Positions 32,526 to 42,069 are shown, numbered from the stretch's first letter. The stretch: 64,000 nt of DNA from Pseudomonas panipatensis (GCF_900099785.1 NZ_FNDS01000011.1:111218-175217); one strand, 5' to 3'. The notes: generated from the sequence alone by a model not told the origin. Translations and numbers: made by a program.

Positions 32526-33482
32526 ATGTCACTCAAGCGTCGCTGGTCGCTGCTCTCCGAGCTGCTCCGGGTAGACCGGCAAATGAGCCCACTGCCCTGC
32601 CCCGGTTGCGGCGTCGAAGATCGCCAGCGGATCTGGCGCCAGGACCGTTACTTCCTGCGCGTGGACCTTTCCATCTGCCGCCAATGCGGCCTGGTCCACC
32701 TGGCCCGTGGCCTCAGCGGGCAGGCCGAGGAGCGCTTCTATGAGCACGTCTATCCGCGCCTGATGAGCCTGACGAGCGCCAATCTGGGCAGTTTCCGCCT
32801 CATGGCCGGTTATCGCTTGCAGGCCATCCGCGATGTCATCGGCATGCCCGAGCGGGTGCTGGAAGTCGGCGCCGGCATGGGCTTCTTCCTCGATGCCTGC
32901 CGGGCACATGGGGTCCGCGAGTTCTTCGGTCTCGAACCCGGCGCCCCCCAGCACAGCTACCTCAGCGGCACCCTCGGCCTCGCCGGCCAGGTCGCGCACG
33001 CGCCGCTGACGGCGGACAGCCGCTTTCCCTTCGTGCCCAGGCTGGCCGTGATGTTCCATGTCCTCGAACACCTGGCCGATCCCGGCGCCGCCTTGCGCCA
33101 GTTGGCCAACGCGCTGGACCCGCAGGGCTGGCTGGTGATCGAAGTGCCGGACATCCTCGCCGACTGGCGTAGCCTCGGCCTGTGGCAGGTGCACGTCTCG
33201 CACCGCAGCTACTTCAGTGCCGCGTCCCTGTCCGCCCTGCTCCAGCGCAGCGGCTTCACGCCCTGGTACATCAGCCGCGAAGCCCATGGCATCTATCCCG
33301 GCAACCTGCGCGTGTTCGCCCGCCCCACGGCTGGGCAAACGGCACCGGCCGTCATCGAACCGGCCCCAGTCCCGCTGCCCGGCGTGGCCGACAGCATCCG
33401 CGCGCAGATTCGCCCCTGGAGCCTGCGCAACGGCTACCCACGCGCCGCCGTGCGCCTGCTGCGCTGCGCCGCGCGCGGCTGA
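32526..33482 (+). CDS. SAM-dependent methyltransferase with N-terminal zinc ribbon
   Basis: 318 residues. CPGCG (residues 25-29) and CRQCG form an N-terminal zinc ribbon. VLEVGAGMGFFLDACRAHG is SAM motif I, and MFHVLEHLADPGAALRQ follows as in methyltransferase_11/23 proteins of sugar-modification clusters. It likely methylates a nucleotide sugar or glycan end. Divergent from the glycosyltransferase gene and convergent with the next gene. Confidence 0.82.
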   Translation: MSLKRRWSLLSELLRVDRQMSPLPCPGCGVEDRQRIWRQDRYFLRVDLSICRQCGLVHLARGLSGQAEERFYEHVYPRLMSLTSANLGSFRLMAGYRLQAIRDVIGMPERVLEVGAGMGFFLDACRAHGVREFFGLEPGAPQHSYLSGTLGLAGQVAHAPLTADSRFPFVPRLAVMFHVLEHLADPGAALRQLANALDPQGWLVIEVPDILADWRSLGLWQVHVSHRSYFSAASLSALLQRSGFTPWYISREAHGIYPGNLRVFARPTAGQTAPAVIEPAPVPLPGVADSIRAQIRPWSLRNGYPRAAVRLLRCAARG

Positions 33483-33484
33483 GT

Positions 33485-34444
33485 TCAGCGGCGGTCGAGG
33501 TCGACCGGCGAGCGCTCGACCAAAGCCCGCCGCCGCAACCGCCGCGACCGCCGCGCGGACGGCTTGCGCGCCCGGCACAGCGCCAGCGGGGTGCCCAGCA
33601 GCAGGCGCAGGTCCAGCAGCAGGCTGCGCCGGCGCCAGTAGCTCAGGTCGGCGAGCAGGCGCTCGCGCATATCCTCCAGCTCGGCAATTTCGCCGCGCCA
33701 GCCCAGGACCTGGGCCAGCCCGGTGATGCCCGGGCGGCCCGCCAGGCGTGCCGCGTAGCCGTCGAGCAGCCCGGCATACAGCAGGTCGTGGGCGATGGCG
33801 TGCGGGCGCGGGCCGACCAGCGACATGTCGCCGCGCAACACATTCCACAACTGCGGCAGCTCATCCAGCCCCCAGCGCCGCAGCAGCGCGCCGAGTCGCG
33901 TCACCCTGGGATCACCGGCGATGACCTGGGGCGCCAGCGGATCGGCGCACGCGCTGGCCCGCAGCGTGCGGAACTTATAGAGGCTGAACGGCCGGCCCTG
34001 GCGCCCCAGGCGGCGTTGACGGAACAGCACCGGGGCACCGTCGCTGAGACGAATCGCCAGGGCGATGAGCAGCAGCAACGGGCCGAGGAGTGTCAGCAGC
34101 AGCAGGCTGGCGGCGGCATCGAAGAGCCGTTTGCCCCGCTCCGAGGCGGGCTTGAAAGATTCCGGCGCGGGGCCCTCGGCGCGCACCAGGCACAGCCGGC
34201 GACGCCCGATCAGCGCGAGCAACTGCAGGCGCGTACTGGCGTCGAGCTGGTCGGCGGCGACGACCAACTCGTCCACCTGCTTGCGCCGTGGGTCGCTGCG
34301 CAGCCACTCCAGCGCCTCGCGCACCGGTCGTTGCGCGACCACCACGGCGCCGCGCTCGACGCCACTGCGCAACCACTGACGCAGCGCCGGCGACAGCCCG
34401 TCGCCGATCAGCAGCAGCCGGCGGCCGCGCCGCTCAGCGTTCAC
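33485..34444 (-). CDS. Polyprenyl-phosphate sugar-1-phosphate transferase (short form)
   Basis: 319 residues. The C-terminal catalytic domain is clear: KRLFDAAASLLLLTLLGPLL (membrane hairpin near 105-130), SLYKFRTLR, DELPQLWNVLRGDMSLVGPR. The usual four-span N-terminus of WcaJ-like proteins is absent; instead the first ~100 residues form a soluble nucleotide-fold-like domain. It starts glycan synthesis by moving a sugar-phosphate to undecaprenyl phosphate. Its start overlaps the end of the nucleotidyltransferase-like gene by 11 bases. Confidence 0.85.
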   Translation of the reverse strand: MNAERRGRRLLLIGDGLSPALRQWLRSGVERGAVVVAQRPVREALEWLRSDPRRKQVDELVVAADQLDASTRLQLLALIGRRRLCLVRAEGPAPESFKPASERGKRLFDAAASLLLLTLLGPLLLLIALAIRLSDGAPVLFRQRRLGRQGRPFSLYKFRTLRASACADPLAPQVIAGDPRVTRLGALLRRWGLDELPQLWNVLRGDMSLVGPRPHAIAHDLLYAGLLDGYAARLAGRPGITGLAQVLGWRGEIAELEDMRERLLADLSYWRRRSLLLDLRLLLGTPLALCRARKPSARRSRRLRRRALVERSPVDLDRR

Positions 34445-35558
34445 GGGACACCAGGCGCGCCAGGCGCACCAGCGGATAGAGAAACGCCGCCGCGCGGGGC
34501 AGGCGCAACCAGGCGAGGTCCTTGCCGGTGGGGCTGAACCAGTCGCACAGCGACTGCAGGCGGCCGGCCAGGGTGCGTTGCAGGCACAGGTCGAGCCAGA
34601 CGCGCCGGGCCATGCCCAGGGATTGCGCGACCTGTGCGTCGGAGTGGCAGCCCTGCAGCGCCCGCAGCGCCGCCTCGAACATGACCCTCTGCGCCCGCCC
34701 CAGGTTGGTCAGCGCTGCCAGCTCGGCTGGCGCAGCGAAACCGAAAAGGCGCTCCAGCAAGGCCAGGCACACCCCCAGTGGGCCTTCCAGATCGGCCTGG
34801 CGGGCGATGCGCGCGGCTTGCGCCGCATCGAATCCGGGCAGGCGCATCAGCGCCAGAATGTCCAGCAGCCAGATCAGGCGGCGAAACAGATGCTGGCCGG
34901 CATGCGCCGCCAGGTAGGGCAAGCCGATCGCCGGCGCCAGGGTGGCGACCGCCTGCCCCTGCAGGTCGACGCTGCCGCCTGGGCAGGACCAATCGTCACC
35001 GAGCAACGCATGGCGGCGGCGCAACAGGCGCCGGTGCAGCTCGACGCAAGGCAAGCCGTCGGGGTGGCGCAGGAGCAGTTCGTGAGTGCCGCTGGGCAGC
35101 GCCGCCGGTGCTTCCGGGGTCAGGTAGCCGAGTCCGGCGAATACCTCCAGCGCGGCCGGCCATTGCTCCGGGCGGACCAGGATGTCGAGATCGAGCGCCG
35201 TGCGCGCGGCACAGTCGCCATGGACCTGCCGGGCCAGCGCCGGGCCCTTCAGCGCCAGGTAATCGATATTCGCCGCGCTCAGGCGCCGGCTCAGTTGGCG
35301 CAGCGTGCCGGTCAGTTGCAACGCACGCAGGACCACCTGCCGCTGCTCGGCCTTCAGGCTCGCCGCGCGTTCCTCCGGCAACTGGGCGAGGCGCCCGGCG
35401 TCGAGCAGGGCGGCCACCCCGTGGTGGCGCACGAAGGCTTCCAGGCCCGGCGCCGGAGCGAGCGCCGGCTCACCGGCGAAGCCGAGCAGCCAAAGGCTCT
35501 GGCCCAACAGGCTGGCGCTGGGCATCGGCATCCGTGCTTGCACTTCGGCCCCGTTCAC
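34434..35558 (-). CDS. Nucleotidyltransferase-fold protein, PF14907 type
   Basis: 374 residues. YLALKGPALARQVHG, then the ALDLDILVRPEQW motif with its D-x-D, and HELLLRHPDGLPCVELHRRL are the marks of the PF14907 nucleotidyltransferase family. The C-terminal 150 residues are helical. These proteins are encoded in polysaccharide loci and next to HPr-kinase-like and sulfotransferase genes in some peptide-tailoring clusters. The acceptor is unknown. Confidence 0.78.
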   Translation of the reverse strand: MNGAEVQARMPMPSASLLGQSLWLLGFAGEPALAPAPGLEAFVRHHGVAALLDAGRLAQLPEERAASLKAEQRQVVLRALQLTGTLRQLSRRLSAANIDYLALKGPALARQVHGDCAARTALDLDILVRPEQWPAALEVFAGLGYLTPEAPAALPSGTHELLLRHPDGLPCVELHRRLLRRRHALLGDDWSCPGGSVDLQGQAVATLAPAIGLPYLAAHAGQHLFRRLIWLLDILALMRLPGFDAAQAARIARQADLEGPLGVCLALLERLFGFAAPAELAALTNLGRAQRVMFEAALRALQGCHSDAQVAQSLGMARRVWLDLCLQRTLAGRLQSLCDWFSPTGKDLAWLRLPRAAAFLYPLVRLARLVSRER

Positions 35559-35724
35559 AAGGCTGACTCCTGGCGATCCGTGGCGTGGCCACGGCGATTC
35601 ATGAACAAAGGCGCGATTCTAATCAGCCGCACGGGCCACGGCGAGAGGCACGCGCGCTGAGCATTGGCAAATCGCCAGTTCCTCTGTAGCGTTTGCGCGC
35701 CACGCAACCGAGGAACCGCGCCGG

Positions 35725-37026
35725 ATGAGTTCGCCCCCGCCGCGCCAGGGCGCTTTCGCCCACTATCACGACGACCTGCTGCGACGCTTCGGCGCCGAGG
35801 CCGCCGCGCTGCGCCATGAACTCTTCTTCCTGCGCCGCCACGCCGACGGCTGGCCGGCCGTGGCGCGCGCCGCCGCGGCCTGGCTGCGCGACACCGGCCT
35901 GTTGCTGCGCCGCGGCCAATCCGCCGCCGCGCCGGCCAGCGATGCGGCCCAGGCGATCCTGGTCTGCAGCCTCGCCGGCGCCAGTGGCTGGCAGACCCTG
36001 GCGCGCAGCCTGGACGCCTGCCGCGACGCCGGCCTGCCGGCCGTGATCCTCGCCCATCCGCGTCTGCGCGCCGACGAACTGCCGAGCGAACTGCCGCGCC
36101 TGGCCCCAGCCCGTCCGCGCGGTGCCGACCTGATCAACAGCCTGCGCGCCTTCAGCGCCGCGCGGCGGCGCCGCTGGCCACTGCTGCTGGCCCTTGGCGC
36201 CGGCCGTCTGGCGCTCTGGCGCGCCTGCCTGGCGCGCAGCCTGAGCGGACGCCGCGGGGTGCTGTTGCTGCACAACGATTTCGACCTGCTGAGCCAGGCC
36301 GCGCAGTCCCAGGGGCTTGCGGCGATCTGCCTGCAGCACGGCCTGCCCAGCGATGAGTTCTTCCCCGCGCGCGCCGACTGGCATGTGCTCTGGGGCGAAA
36401 GCAGCCGCCGCCTGTTCCTCGCCGCGGGCTGCGCACCGGCGCGCCTGCTGGTCGACGCCCTCGGACGCGGCCAAGGCCGCCTGGCCGAGGCACCCCCGCA
36501 ACGGATCGCCCTGCTGTCGCAGACCCATGCCGGCGTCTTCGGCCCCGGTCTCGGCCAACGCCTGCGCGAGCTGGTCAGCGAGTTCGCCGCGCGCGGCGTG
36601 GCCCTGGAAGTGCTGCTGCACCCCCAGGAGCAAGCTGCCGCTGCCTACCCGGCGCTGCCGAACATTAGGCTGCGACAGGCGCCGCACCGGCTGCTGCGCG
36701 ACGACCGCGACGGCACCTGCCTGGTCCTCGGCTATTGCTCCACCGCCATGCTCGACGCCGCCCTGGCCGGCCACTGGGTCGCCGCCCTGGACTTCGCCGA
36801 ACCCGGCAATGCCGGGGCGCGCAGCCTGCTGGCAAGCCCTCTGCGGGTGGCCAACGCCGAACAGGCCCAGGCCCTGCTGCAGCGTCTGGGCGCGGACGCC
36901 GCCTTCCGCGCCGACACCCGGCGCGCCATGCAGGCCTGGCTGGACGAAGTCTTCGCCACGCCCAGCGGCGCCCTCCTCGGCCTCCTGCGCGGCTACCGCG
37001 AGTCCACCCCGGGAGGCACGCGATGA
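35725..37026 (+). CDS. GT-B-like surface-polysaccharide protein
   Basis: 433 residues, Ala/Arg/Leu-rich. QSQGLAAICLQHGLPSDEFF and the following HVLWGESSRRLFLAAG, then later CLVLGYCSTAMLDAALAGHW, resemble the GT-B fold of capsule and surface-carbohydrate transferases (polysialyl/CDP-glycerol-type). The exact donor cannot be read. It starts a plus-strand operon; its stop overlaps the next start by four bases. Confidence 0.62.
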   Translation: MSSPPPRQGAFAHYHDDLLRRFGAEAAALRHELFFLRRHADGWPAVARAAAAWLRDTGLLLRRGQSAAAPASDAAQAILVCSLAGASGWQTLARSLDACRDAGLPAVILAHPRLRADELPSELPRLAPARPRGADLINSLRAFSAARRRRWPLLLALGAGRLALWRACLARSLSGRRGVLLLHNDFDLLSQAAQSQGLAAICLQHGLPSDEFFPARADWHVLWGESSRRLFLAAGCAPARLLVDALGRGQGRLAEAPPQRIALLSQTHAGVFGPGLGQRLRELVSEFAARGVALEVLLHPQEQAAAAYPALPNIRLRQAPHRLLRDDRDGTCLVLGYCSTAMLDAALAGHWVAALDFAEPGNAGARSLLASPLRVANAEQAQALLQRLGADAAFRADTRRAMQAWLDEVFATPSGALLGLLRGYRESTPGGTR

Positions 37027-38087
37027 TCCGCGTCCTGCACGTCAGTCGCGAATTCGAGCCGCGCTCCAGCGGCGTTGCCCGGCATATCCACGGCCTGGCC
37101 CTGGCGCTGGCCGGAGAAGCCGACCTGCACCTGGAAATCCTCGCCCCGCGCGTGGACGCCGAACCCGGCCCCTACACCTTGAGTCGCGGCAGCTACGCCG
37201 CCCTGGGCGCCGCCATCGCCCGCAACAACATCCTCCACGTGCATGGCGCGCGCACCCCGCTGGCCGCCGCCGCCGCCCACCTGGCGGCACTGCGCGGCAC
37301 CCCGGTGCTGTACACGCCGCACTGCTACTACGACAGCGGTGGCAGCGGCAAACGCCTGCTCAAGCGTGCCTGGGACCTCAGCGTCGAGCGCTCGCTGATG
37401 CGCCGCAGCCAGGCCGTGATCCTGCTCCACGACGGCTGGCCGGCCGACCTCGTCCGCCGTGGCCTGCAGCCGCGGCGGACACTGATCGTGCCGAACTGCA
37501 TCGACGACGCCGGCAGCGCCGCGGACCTGCCCGCCCAGCCCCTGGACGGCCAGCCGGCGATCCTCTCGATCGGCCGGCTCGACCCGATCAAGCGCCTCGA
37601 CGATGTCATCGCCGCGCTGCGCGACCCCGCTCTCGGCGAGGCGGTGCTGCACCTGGTCGGGCGCGGCGACGACCGCCCGCGCCTGGAAGCCCTGGCGCAA
37701 CGCCTGGGCGTCGGCACCCGCGTGCGCTTCCATGGCTGGCAGGACGATGCGGCGACCCAGCGCATGATGCGCGGATGCGACTTGATGGTGCTGGCCTCGG
37801 AGCGCGAAGGCCTGCCGACGGTGATTCTCGAAGCGCTGCTGGCCGGCGTGCCGATCGCCTGCTCGGATATCGACGGCAATCGCGCCATTACCCAACGGGT
37901 CGGCTGGCAGGCGCATTTCCCGCTGGGCGCCATCCCGGCCCTGGCGGCCTGCCTGAAACAGACCGCCGGGCGCCGCGTCAGCGCCGAGGTGATCGAGGCG
38001 GTACGCAGCCAATTCACCTGGCAGCGCCGCGCCGCCGAGTTGGCCGGCGTCTACCGCCAACTGCACGCGCAGAGCCAGCGCGCATGA
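37023..38087 (+). CDS. Glycosyltransferase, family 4 type
   Basis: 354 residues from the ATG at 37023 overlapping the previous stop. RVLHVSREFEPRSSGVARHI is the acceptor-side loop, ILSIGRLDPIKRLDDVIAAL the donor-site lysine region, and SEREGLPTVILEALLAGVPI the E-x7-E region. It adds a sugar to the lipid-linked chain. Next gene overlaps its stop by four bases. Confidence 0.9.
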   Translation: MIRVLHVSREFEPRSSGVARHIHGLALALAGEADLHLEILAPRVDAEPGPYTLSRGSYAALGAAIARNNILHVHGARTPLAAAAAHLAALRGTPVLYTPHCYYDSGGSGKRLLKRAWDLSVERSLMRRSQAVILLHDGWPADLVRRGLQPRRTLIVPNCIDDAGSAADLPAQPLDGQPAILSIGRLDPIKRLDDVIAALRDPALGEAVLHLVGRGDDRPRLEALAQRLGVGTRVRFHGWQDDAATQRMMRGCDLMVLASEREGLPTVILEALLAGVPIACSDIDGNRAITQRVGWQAHFPLGAIPALAACLKQTAGRRVSAEVIEAVRSQFTWQRRAAELAGVYRQLHAQSQRA

Positions 38088-38830
38088 CCGCCAACAGCGT
38101 ACCGCCGCTCACTCGCCTGGCCCGCCGCCTGGCCGACTACCGCAATCCGCGCTCGCTCGGCTCGCGCCTGCGCGCCAGGCGTATCGGCCCCTTGCTGCGG
38201 CTGATCGAGGAGGCGTTCGCCGAGCATGGCGAGGTCCACCTGCTGGATGTCGGGGGCACCCTGCGCTACTGGACGATAGTGCCCGACGAGTTCCTCGCGC
38301 GGCACCGGGTCAGCATCACCCTGCTCAACCTGCCCGGGCGTATCCGCCCGCTGGCCGCCAGCGGCCGCTTCCGCTTCGTCGAGGGCGACGGCTGCGACCT
38401 GTCCGCCTGGACCGACCAGAGCATCCATGTGCTGCACGCCAACTCGGTGCTCGAACATGTCGGCGACCACCAGCGCATGCAGCGTTTCGCCGGCGAGATC
38501 CGCCGCGTCGCGCAGCGCTACTTCGTGCAGACACCGAACGCCTGGTTCCCCATCGAGCCGCACTGCATGACCCCCTTCTTCCATTGGCTGCCCCACGCGC
38601 TGCGTGTTCGCCTGGTGCGGCAGTTCCGTCTCGGCCATTGGCGCCGCGCCGCCTCGCTCGACGAAGCACGCCGGATCGTCGACAGCGCGCGGCTGCTGGA
38701 CCGGCGAACCCTGAAAGGCCTGTTCCCGGGCGCCGCCATCCTCGACGAACGCCTGTTCGGGCTGAGCAAATCACTGATCGCGCTGGGCCAGCGGCCAGAC
38801 CGCGACCCGCAGCGGACGTCCCCATGCTGA
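38084..38830 (+). CDS. Class I SAM methyltransferase-like protein
   Basis: 248 residues. VHLLDVGGTLRYWTIV resembles SAM motif I, IHVLHANSVLEHVGDHQRM the post-II region, and FVQTPNAWFPIEPHCMTPFF a late motif. Likely modifies the glycan or its lipid carrier. It overlaps both neighbours, so it belongs to the same transcript as the glycosyltransferase and the ABC exporter. Confidence 0.75.
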   Translation: MTANSVPPLTRLARRLADYRNPRSLGSRLRARRIGPLLRLIEEAFAEHGEVHLLDVGGTLRYWTIVPDEFLARHRVSITLLNLPGRIRPLAASGRFRFVEGDGCDLSAWTDQSIHVLHANSVLEHVGDHQRMQRFAGEIRRVAQRYFVQTPNAWFPIEPHCMTPFFHWLPHALRVRLVRQFRLGHWRRAASLDEARRIVDSARLLDRRTLKGLFPGAAILDERLFGLSKSLIALGQRPDRDPQRTSPC

Positions 38831-40536
38831 GCGCCACCCTGCGTTGCCTGCGCCGTTGCGGCGTGAGCCGCACGAGCATCGCCCTGATGAGCCTGCTGCT
38901 GCCGGCGCGGGCGCTGGTCGAGGCTTGCTCCGCCGGGCTGCTGGCCGCGCTGCTGGCGCTGCTGCTGACACCCGACGCCGTGCCCCAGGGGTGGAGCCGC
39001 GTGTTGCTGCGCACGGTTGAAGCGGGCAGCCCGCTGTCGCCGCTGCTGCTGCTCGGCGGCGCCCTGCTGCTGTTCCGTGGCCTGCTCGCACCGCTGCTCG
39101 GCTGGTGGCGCGGGCGGCTGATCGTCGGCTGGACCCAGGCCCTGTCGCTGCGCGCCCTCGACGGTGAAATCCAACGCCCGGCCAGTGCCCGCCTGGACCG
39201 CCACGCCCAGGGCAGCAACACCCTGGTCAACCACGTCGCGCCGCGCATCATCCAGGGCCGCGTGCTGCCGTTGCTGGAGCTGCTCAGCGAATCCCTGCTG
39301 GCGCTGATGCTCTTCGCCCTGCTGCTCAGCCATGGCCTCTGGCCCGGCCTGCTGCTGTGCACCGCGCTGCTGCTCGGCGCCGGCGCCAGTCACCTGCTGT
39401 TGCAGCGCTTCAGCGGCGGCGGGCTGCGCGCGCGGACGCTGACGGACATGCAGCGCTGGGTCACCGACAGCGTCGCCTGCCTGCGCGAGATCCACCTCTA
39501 TGCCCGCGAGCGCTCGGTACTCGCGGGCTACCGCCCGCTGGCGCGGCGCTTCGCCCACGCCATGGCCCAGGAACGCACCCTCGCCGACATGCAGTTGCCG
39601 ATCGTCGAAGCACTGTTTCTGCTCGCCCTCGGCGGCGTCGCCCTGCTGCTGCCTGGGCACCTGGCGCTGGGCAACGACAGCGCGCCGCTGGCCCTGTTCG
39701 GCGTCGCCGCCGTGCGCCTGCTGCCATCGCTGCGGCGCATGGCCACCAGCCTGCGCACGCTCGCCTTCGGCCGCGCGTCCTTCAATGCCTTCGCCGCGAG
39801 CCTGACGGACCCCGCCGAGCCGGGTTCGCGCACACGCCAGGACGGCGCCGCGCCGGGCCTGCTGTTCGACGCCCAGGGCCTCGTCTATCGCTATCCGGGC
39901 GCCCAGCAGGACGTGCTCCAGGCCCTCGACCTGCGTTGCGCGGCGGGGCAATGGCTGGCGCTGAGCGGCCCATCCGGCGCCGGCAAATCGACCCTGGTCG
40001 ACCTGCTCCTCGGCGAGTTGCACGCGCTCGCCGGCACGCTGCGCTGGAGCACGCCGACACCCGGCATCGGCTACGCCGGCGCGCTGACCACCCTGGTGCA
40101 GGGCAGCCTGCGCGACAACCTGGGTTTCCACCAGGTCTGCGCCGACGACGCGCGGCTGCACGAGGCGCTGTGGATCGCCGGCATCGAGCACCTGCTGCAG
40201 CGCCTGCCGGGCGGGTTCGACGAGGATCTGGGCAGCGTCGAGCAGCGCCTCTCCGGCGGCGAACGCCAGCGCATCGGCCTGGCCCGCGCGGTGCTGCACG
40301 CCAGCGACCTGCTGATTCTCGACGAAGCCACCGCCGCCCTGGACATGGCCAGCGAGGCCGCCTTCCTCCAGCGCCTGCGCCAATGCCGGCCAGGCACCGC
40401 CGTGCTACAGGTCACCCACCGCGAAAGCAGCCTGGCGCAGTTCGACCGACTGTTGCGCCTGGCGCACGGCCGCTTGAGCGAGTGCGATCAAGCGACCGAC
40501 AGCAGCGCGGCGCAACGCCTCAGCCCAACCGTCTAG
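38824..40536 (+). CDS. ABC exporter with fused membrane and ATPase domains
   Basis: 570 residues. The N-terminal half has about five or six membrane spans (about 15-45, 58-85, 150-200, 250-285). The ATPase half has Walker A GPSGAGKST (about 382), signature LSGGERQ (about 477) and Walker B LLILDEAT (about 496). It is a half-size transporter acting as a homodimer, probably exporting the locus product or its lipid-linked form. The start overlaps the methyltransferase stop by seven bases. Confidence 0.9.
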   Translation: MLSATLRCLRRCGVSRTSIALMSLLLPARALVEACSAGLLAALLALLLTPDAVPQGWSRVLLRTVEAGSPLSPLLLLGGALLLFRGLLAPLLGWWRGRLIVGWTQALSLRALDGEIQRPASARLDRHAQGSNTLVNHVAPRIIQGRVLPLLELLSESLLALMLFALLLSHGLWPGLLLCTALLLGAGASHLLLQRFSGGGLRARTLTDMQRWVTDSVACLREIHLYARERSVLAGYRPLARRFAHAMAQERTLADMQLPIVEALFLLALGGVALLLPGHLALGNDSAPLALFGVAAVRLLPSLRRMATSLRTLAFGRASFNAFAASLTDPAEPGSRTRQDGAAPGLLFDAQGLVYRYPGAQQDVLQALDLRCAAGQWLALSGPSGAGKSTLVDLLLGELHALAGTLRWSTPTPGIGYAGALTTLVQGSLRDNLGFHQVCADDARLHEALWIAGIEHLLQRLPGGFDEDLGSVEQRLSGGERQRIGLARAVLHASDLLILDEATAALDMASEAAFLQRLRQCRPGTAVLQVTHRESSLAQFDRLLRLAHGRLSECDQATDSSAAQRLSPTV

Positions 40537-40544
40537 TGCGCGCC

Positions 40545-40820
40545 TCAGGCCGACTCGCGGCGCTGCCGGTACAGCCCGGCGACGGCGGCATTCAGCGCGG
40601 CGCGGGCCTGCTCCAGCAGCGCCAGGCTGGCCCAGGCCAGGTGCCGGCCCTGTTCGGCATCCAGCGACGCCGCTTCGCGGCCGGTGGCCTCGGCGCATTC
40701 GAGCAGGCTGGCGGTCTGTTCCAGCACCTCCAGTACCGGCAGGCCGGCGCGGATACAGCCGAGCGTGCCGAAGGGGGTGGTTTCGGTGGTAGCGGTGAGC
40801 GTGGAAGTAAGCGCTTTCAT
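40545..40820 (-). CDS. DUF3077-like small protein
   Basis: 91 residues from the ATG at 40820 with AGAGGA upstream. The N-terminal TTETTPFGTLGCIRAGLPVL and the helical end (LEQTASLLECAEATG, ARAALNAAVAGLY) match the DUF3077 family, which I know mainly from Pseudomonas. Function unknown. It converges on the ABC exporter gene. Confidence 0.78.
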   Translation of the reverse strand: MKALTSTLTATTETTPFGTLGCIRAGLPVLEVLEQTASLLECAEATGREAASLDAEQGRHLAWASLALLEQARAALNAAVAGLYRQRRESA

Positions 40821-41177
40821 GGGGTTCGATCCTCTGGTAATGGGATCGCCTCCATTCGCGGCCAAACGAGAGGGAGGCGACTGCGCACGGGTTGGCCGAC
40901 CGGAACCAGAGGTCCGGCACACCCGAGGGTGTCCCGCACGCAGCCGCCATTGATGCACCGGACGAGCGAAGGCCCGCGGTGTCAGTGACGCGTCTCTGGT
41001 TTCGCGACCGGCCAAGGTCGACCACGGGATTGACCGTGGCCGGGCGAGGATAGAGAGCGCGGCCGGCGCTGGCAAGCAAGCCTCGGAGCGCAGCACAGTC
41101 GCCTCGACCCGCCGGGTGCGCTATTGTCGCCGCCGGCGCCCGGCGCCCCCGCTTCGTCTCAGAGAGGAACCAGAAGA
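40821..41177. other. Intergenic stretch without a recognised gene
   Basis: 357 bases between two divergent genes. Several GC-rich short inverted repeats are present, but no convincing promoter, RNA or ORF was found. Confidence 0.4.
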
Positions 41178-42047
41178 ATGACAACCCAAGCTTCCACCCT
41201 CGGCATGCGCAAGGTCGGCGTGATCGGCGCCGGCACCATGGGCAACGGCATCGCCCAGGTGTGCGCCGCGGCCGGCCTGCAGGTGGCCATGCTCGACATC
41301 TCCGACGCCGCCGTCGAACGCGGCCTGGCCACCATCGGCGGCAACCTCGACCGGCTGATCAAGAAGGACAAGCTGGCCGCCGCCGACAAGCCCGGCATCC
41401 TCGCGCGCATCCACGGTGGCACCGACTACGCGGTGCTGAAAGACGCCGACCTGGTCATCGAAGCGGCCACCGAGAACCTTGAACTCAAACTGCGCATCCT
41501 GCGCCAGATCGACGAACTGGTCGGCGCCGAGTGCGTGATCGCCAGCAATACCTCGTCCATTTCCATCACCCAGTTGGCGGTGGTGGTGCGCAACCCGCAA
41601 CGCTTCATCGGCATGCACTTCTTCAACCCGGTGCCGGTGATGGGCCTGCTGGAAGTCATCCGTGGCCTGCAGACCGCCGACGAAACCCACGCCAAGGCCG
41701 TGGCCTTCGCCGAGCTGGTCGGCAAGCGTGCGGTCAGCGTGAAGAACGCCCCGGGCTTCGCGGTCAACCGCATCCTGGTGCCGATGATCAACGAAGCGAT
41801 CTTCGTGCTGCAGGAAGGCCTGGCCAGCGCCGCCGATATCGACACCGGCATGCAACTGGGCTGCAACCACCCCATCGGCCCGCTGGCCCTGGCCGACCTG
41901 ATCGGCCTGGATACCCTGCTGGCGATCATGAATGTGCTCTACGACGGCTTCAACGACAGCAAATACCGCCCCGCCCCGCTGCTCAAGGAAATGGTCGCCG
42001 CCGGCCGCCTGGGCCGCAAAAGCGGCCAGGGCTTCTTCAGCTACTGA
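41178..42047 (+). CDS. 3-hydroxybutyryl-CoA dehydrogenase
   Basis: 289 residues. VGVIGAGTMGNGIAQVCAAA is the NAD-binding loop; VIASNTSSISITQLA and GMHFFNPVPVMGLLEVIRG carry the catalytic Ser and His of the family; LADLIGLDTLLAIM closes the C-terminal dimer domain. It interconverts acetoacetyl-CoA and 3-hydroxybutyryl-CoA, in beta-oxidation or polyhydroxyalkanoate/butyrate metabolism. A single gene, AGAGAGGAACC upstream, apparently unrelated to the hydrogenase island. Confidence 0.92.
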   Translation: MTTQASTLGMRKVGVIGAGTMGNGIAQVCAAAGLQVAMLDISDAAVERGLATIGGNLDRLIKKDKLAAADKPGILARIHGGTDYAVLKDADLVIEAATENLELKLRILRQIDELVGAECVIASNTSSISITQLAVVVRNPQRFIGMHFFNPVPVMGLLEVIRGLQTADETHAKAVAFAELVGKRAVSVKNAPGFAVNRILVPMINEAIFVLQEGLASAADIDTGMQLGCNHPIGPLALADLIGLDTLLAIMNVLYDGFNDSKYRPAPLLKEMVAAGRLGRKSGQGFFSY

Positions 42048-42069
42048 CGGACCCGCACGGCGATTGGGC

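Noticed and set aside
29312..35558. A lasso-peptide cluster
   Set aside because: Kinase, sulfotransferase and nucleotidyltransferase relatives are present, but no precursor, B or C enzyme is in the window and the neighbours are glycan genes.
38518..40383. Long minus-strand frame opposite the ABC exporter
   Set aside because: Gln/Ala/Arg-rich shadow; the exporter has all its ATPase motifs on the plus strand.
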